Source of the DNA: Varroa destructor
Taxonomy: Eukaryota > Arthropoda > Arachnida > Mesostigmata > Varroidae
Reading direction: 5' to 3'
Assembly: GCF_002443255.2 (NCBI RefSeq)
Contig: NW_019211457.1
Location: forward strand, 40,771,126-40,835,125
Length of the DNA stretch: 64,000 nucleotides
The notes under the pieces are model-generated. The model had not been told where the DNA came from, did not search any database, and was given only the letters and a program-made list of their open reading frames with translations. Made by a program: the position numbers and the translations under genes. Of the stretch, positions 59,991 to 64,000 are shown piece after piece; positions within the stretch are counted from its first letter, which is position 1, and each line of letters begins with the position of its first letter.

Positions 59991-62560
59991 GCGGTGCCAA
60001 TTCCACTCGATACTGGCTGGCGCTACTGTACATATATAGTTGTTACTTCAGCAGGCGTCTTTGTTCGTTCACTTTCTCCCCCGTACCTCTTATCTTGCAT
60101 AGTGTCTGTCTGGACGCCCGTCTGCCTGATACTTTTCGATAAAGTATCAGAAACGGAACAACTGTCACTAGTCCCCAGGGAGATGGCGGACGCCACATTA
60201 GCAAACTCAGACGAATGGGAAGGGGAAATGTTGTGACGCAGGGTGGAAGTGTACGGCTGACTACGGGAGAAAGAAGGAGATCGAAATGAAAAACCTTACA
60301 CGCGGATGGCCAGATCGACGATTCCAGGCGTTGCGTCGCTTTCGCTCACGCAGAGTGCACCGAATACACTGGGATTAGCGTACTCTGGAGGCTGGCTCAG
60401 ATATCGATTTCTTTCGTTGGGGCAGCCTCCAAGTCACATAGCTCTTGCGCGCTCCACTCATTTACGTAACTCCGATGTCCACTTTAGCTGTGGTGCTAAT
60501 AGCAGTGATTCGAAAAGGCAGCTGGTATTTGCGTGACGGTAGTCACCATCGTCGACAAACAAAACCAAGAAAACTGCTATATCGAAGAGTTGTTGAACTG
60601 CTCCTGCGTCGCATCTTGTAAATGGCGGCTCCTTTCGACAGGTCTGCCTTTCTCATAGTCCCTGCTCGGTCACGCTTTCCCGTTCCCTATCTCCTTTCAA
60701 AGTCTTGAATAAAAAAAAGTTAGAAGACGATATTTAGTAGGCCAAACTTTGCGACTTTGCACATGTATAGCTTATTAAACTGTGCACAATCGTAGTATGA
60801 TATTTGTGTTCACATATAATAGAGGAGGTAATAGGGCACCGTTGGAGACATCAGCTGCCTTTGACTGATTGTTTCAGGTTAACCTGCTTCAGGCGACGTA
60901 TTTTGTTTGGGCCTAAGCACACAAATATTGTTTCGATATAATAATGTCTATTGGAATCGTGCATTGTTGTCACCGTTCATTGCCCCACAACGCAACAGAT
61001 GATTGTCGTAGATTTATATGGGTCCTTTTTTTTTGTATATGATAAAAATAGGAGGTCAGTGTTCTCAACCCAAGACCAAAACAGCTCTTGGCCCACATCA
61101 ATTAAAAGGATATGCCAACTCTATAGCTGGTGTGTATAGCTCCATTTCTGTACTCTGTCCCAACCGAATTCCCGAGCAAGCAATACTTTCTTCTCGGTTC
61201 GACTTCTGCCGGCCACATTTAGTTAACCGAGTGTATGGCAAATTCTTTTTTCGCCTGCCTTCCCACGTTCCGCCTACTGTGATGTACGTCGCGCGTTCTT
61301 CTTACGTTCAAGAAGATGTCGATCGAGGAATCTGCTTGCGTTTCTGTTGCTGGCTAGGGACTACATGTTCTCGTCTTCGCTTCAAGTTTCTCAGTCAATT
61401 CTTTGAGACGCGATAGCGTTAGCATTGGAAAGGCACTAGCACCGCCATTGGCGAGTCAGTCGGTCGGTCTATGGTTGCCTTCTCCGCGTGAGCTGGCTTG
61501 TTCGCCTTCCAGCCAATGGACACACGATGTAGCCTGGCTTCCCTTCGTCTTCCACCTCACTCATTGATGCTGTCCTGGCTTGCTTTGTCGCGTCGTTCAA
61601 CAGAAAAGCATGAAAGAGAAGACAACGTTGTCCGGTAGGAACGACAGAGTTTCTTTTCGAAAAGGGCATACACGCAGATGCTGTGTGAGAATCAACAGCG
61701 ACCATAGTTCTAGGTTTACGCAGAGTTTACCGCCCCTGCCACGAGTATACTCGGACACCCACGAAACCTGCGACGTTACCCCATTGTCACTAGCTGTCTC
61801 TGTTTTCCTTCTTCGTCTTTTTCCTTTCCCTCTTCAATTCGTCAGTTGCTACGCAGACTACCGTCTGTGCTACTCTAGAACGCATATAGAAGAACAGCCA
61901 TTGGGATGTCCCTTTCCGTGCCGTTGACTCACTGTATATGCGTACGCTCATGCGTATGTGAGTGTGACTAACGTGGTGTTCCATAGAAACGTTCTCCAAC
62001 GCCACGGTTTCGTTTGAAACTTCTTTTGGGATGTGGACTGTAGCTTTTACATACAGTCAATTGCAGACGCCCTCAGATACATACACTGCGGGCTGGCGAA
62101 TATATACTCCATTTGCCTTCTTCCGTTCGTAATCGGCTATCGGTCGCTAGCGTCTGTAAAACCGAAGTGGACCGATTGGATTTGACAATATGTAAATCTG
62201 GCGGCGCATCGAAAGAAAGCTAGCGGGGAATCGAGCTCAGCTTAGGAGGAGACTTCGCTGGTTGGGTTGAAGTGCCGGCTGTGTGTTTGAACGGCTATCG
62301 TTGTCCTTGCAGTTTGGGAAGTTGACTACTAGTCTACGCTTGAATGACTTTCGGGTAATAAGCTCCGAGTAGATGGGACGTTCTCGCATTCACACGCCCT
62401 CGTAGGGCAGTGATGCCGACGCCCTCCTCACGCACATGGTACGATAGTAAAAGCATATAAGAAGAAAGAAGGGATTCTTGCTAACCCCTATTCCCCCAGC
62501 GTCCAACAAAGCGATCGCCACGAAAAATAATATGGCTCGCTGGGTGGGGCAAGCTTTTCA
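59991..62560. other. GC-richer islands without a convincing gene
   Basis: GC-richer at about 59990-60700 and 61130-62560. Frames of 60-132 codons occur on both strands, none recognised. A perfect 10-bp stem CTGATACTTT / AAAGTATCAG with a 5-nt loop is at 60126-60150. CGAGTATACTCG at about 61743 is a 12-bp palindrome. Confidence 0.4.
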
Positions 62561-64000
62561 AGGTGCGTGTCAATGTAACAAAAAAAAAATAGAGCGCCAG
62601 CCAAACACGCAATAGTTGCTAGTCAAGCGGTGAGAGACGATTGTGTATACGACAAGCGGAGATGTTAGTATCGCGCCGCATTCGTAAGCTGAAATGTGCT
62701 TGCAATAGGATGCCTGTTGCATCTCTCGAGTTAAAATACAGATCACATTATCCTGCAAGTGGATTCGTGTATCCGAAAGCATTATAGAGAAGGGAAAAGA
62801 GGCTGAATGCTGCATGGATAGGGGTCATCGCTGTTAGACTTTTTGCATTTAAGCCTTGCAGGATAAATGAATCGGTGTCATCAGTATGACATGATGTTTA
62901 CGGCCGTGTGATGTACTCTAAGAAGGAAATTATACGAGAAAAAAAGACATTTTGTTTACTGATTTTGTTTAGACTGATATAAAAAGTGATATAGTCGACG
63001 CTTTAGCGCGAGTTCTTAAGGCCTTCAAGTGAAATTATTATTAAGTAAAGTTTGCTCGTATCTTATACCCTCTTGGTTCATTAAATTAGCCTACCCTTCA
63101 TATTAGCTGCCTAACGATTTACGCAAATGGCCAGCTCAATAAATACCAATGCGCTAACAAGTTTACCCCAAATCTATGAGCAAAGCGCTTAATTGAAGAA
63201 ATATTGTATGTGTCAACGTTTTGAACACCTAATGCTCAGGAGGGCATGTAACATTTATACGTAAGAAGAAGAGCTCTTGACGCCAACTAAGCATTACTTC
63301 AAATGACAATTGTCATATTTGGAGCCGCGCTAGTACTGTCGAGGTCTGTACGTTAACGTGTATCATTTGATGGCAACCTAAAAAATCACGCTTAACAAAA
63401 AATAATCGAGTGATAAAAAAAAAAATTAAATATTGGCCGATCAGCGAACAGGACGACCGCGTTGTGGCTCGTGGAGATAGGTATCAGAAGTATCAGATAG
63501 ATTATCATATCCAATCGAAAATATTACATATCGAACAATCTGAAACTTTGTTTAGAACAGCGCATTTGCTTATTATTTGTTTTAGCGTTCGTGGGCGTTC
63601 TTTTTTTTTGTAAGAGGGATAAATATGTTCATCCTATAGGATGTAGCTGCAATGAATCTCCATAGTATTGTAATACCTTACTAGTGTCCACCATATAGTT
63701 TGTGAAACTGACTGCTTTGATATCCCCTATGAAAACTACACTGTTAATTCGTTTTGCTTGTAGCCCGTACGTGAGGCCTTTTTTTTACAAAGTTTTAATT
63801 TTTTTAAGAGCTGATAAGAATCTATGCGACCCGATGGGCCTTATTTTAAAATCGCGCGCGATTTTATGGGTCAACGGACTTATTGGTATGTGTATTCATC
63901 AATGTCAATAAAACAATTGTTTTTTTATTTAATACACTTGAAAGCGATTGTTGATAGTTACTGTATTTATTCGGCGGTGTGTGGACGCACGCTCATTGTT
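62561..64000. other. AT-rich non-coding end of the window
   Basis: No gene was recognised. A perfect 14-bp palindrome ATGACAATTGTCAT lies at about 63303-63316. A- and T-runs occur near 62580, 63415 and 63600. Confidence 0.5.

Overview
This is a eukaryotic window, most likely from an arthropod. Coding density is very low. The only convincing genes are C2H2 zinc-finger genes with animal-type start contexts and initiator-like promoters (TCAGTC), and there are many microsatellites, including (TA)n, (TC)n, (TTTG)n and a long TCTA/TCTG tract. No operons, Shine-Dalgarno-linked genes, rRNA, convincing tRNA or CRISPR array were seen. An arachnid or mite is possible, but I cannot fix the taxon from sequence alone.

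Layout. 1-4.34 kb is AT-rich non-coding DNA. Two direct tandem copies of one unit follow: copy 1 at about 4.34-9.72 kb and copy 2 at about 12.36-19.03 kb, separated by a 2.6 kb unrelated spacer. Each unit starts with a diverged but alignable promoter. It then carries one zinc-finger gene (five C2H2 fingers, an acidic Ser-rich linker, a PLDLS CtBP-type motif and a Tyr-rich C-terminal tail) and several kb of homologous downstream sequence. That downstream sequence includes a 51-nt candidate exon identical in both copies, a candidate terminal exon, a well conserved 250-bp block and a decayed fragment resembling a non-LTR reverse transcriptase. From 19 kb to the end I find no gene I can defend. 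The DNA alternates between AT-rich stretches and GC-richer islands of 0.5-2 kb that hold only chance-looking ORFs.

Most interesting points. (1) The two zinc-finger genes differ at only four sites over 1,048 bp, including about 145 bp of 3' flank. The DNA on both sides is much more diverged, which is the pattern of recent gene conversion. (2) The conversion tract stops near the N-terminus, and copy 2 appears to use a separate first coding exon. (3) Splice signals in phase 0, preserved in both copies, suggest an isoform that keeps all five fingers but loses the CtBP motif. (4) Two long, nearly perfect hairpins of microRNA-precursor shape lie within 430 bp of each other at 29.83-30.26 kb, and a third, AT-rich hairpin is at 51.04 kb.

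How the genes would work together: both paralogs have essentially the same DNA-binding fingers, so they should recognise the same sites. They differ mainly at the N-terminus, possibly in promoter activity, and at three internal residues. A CtBP motif suggests transcriptional repression; this is inferred, not shown.
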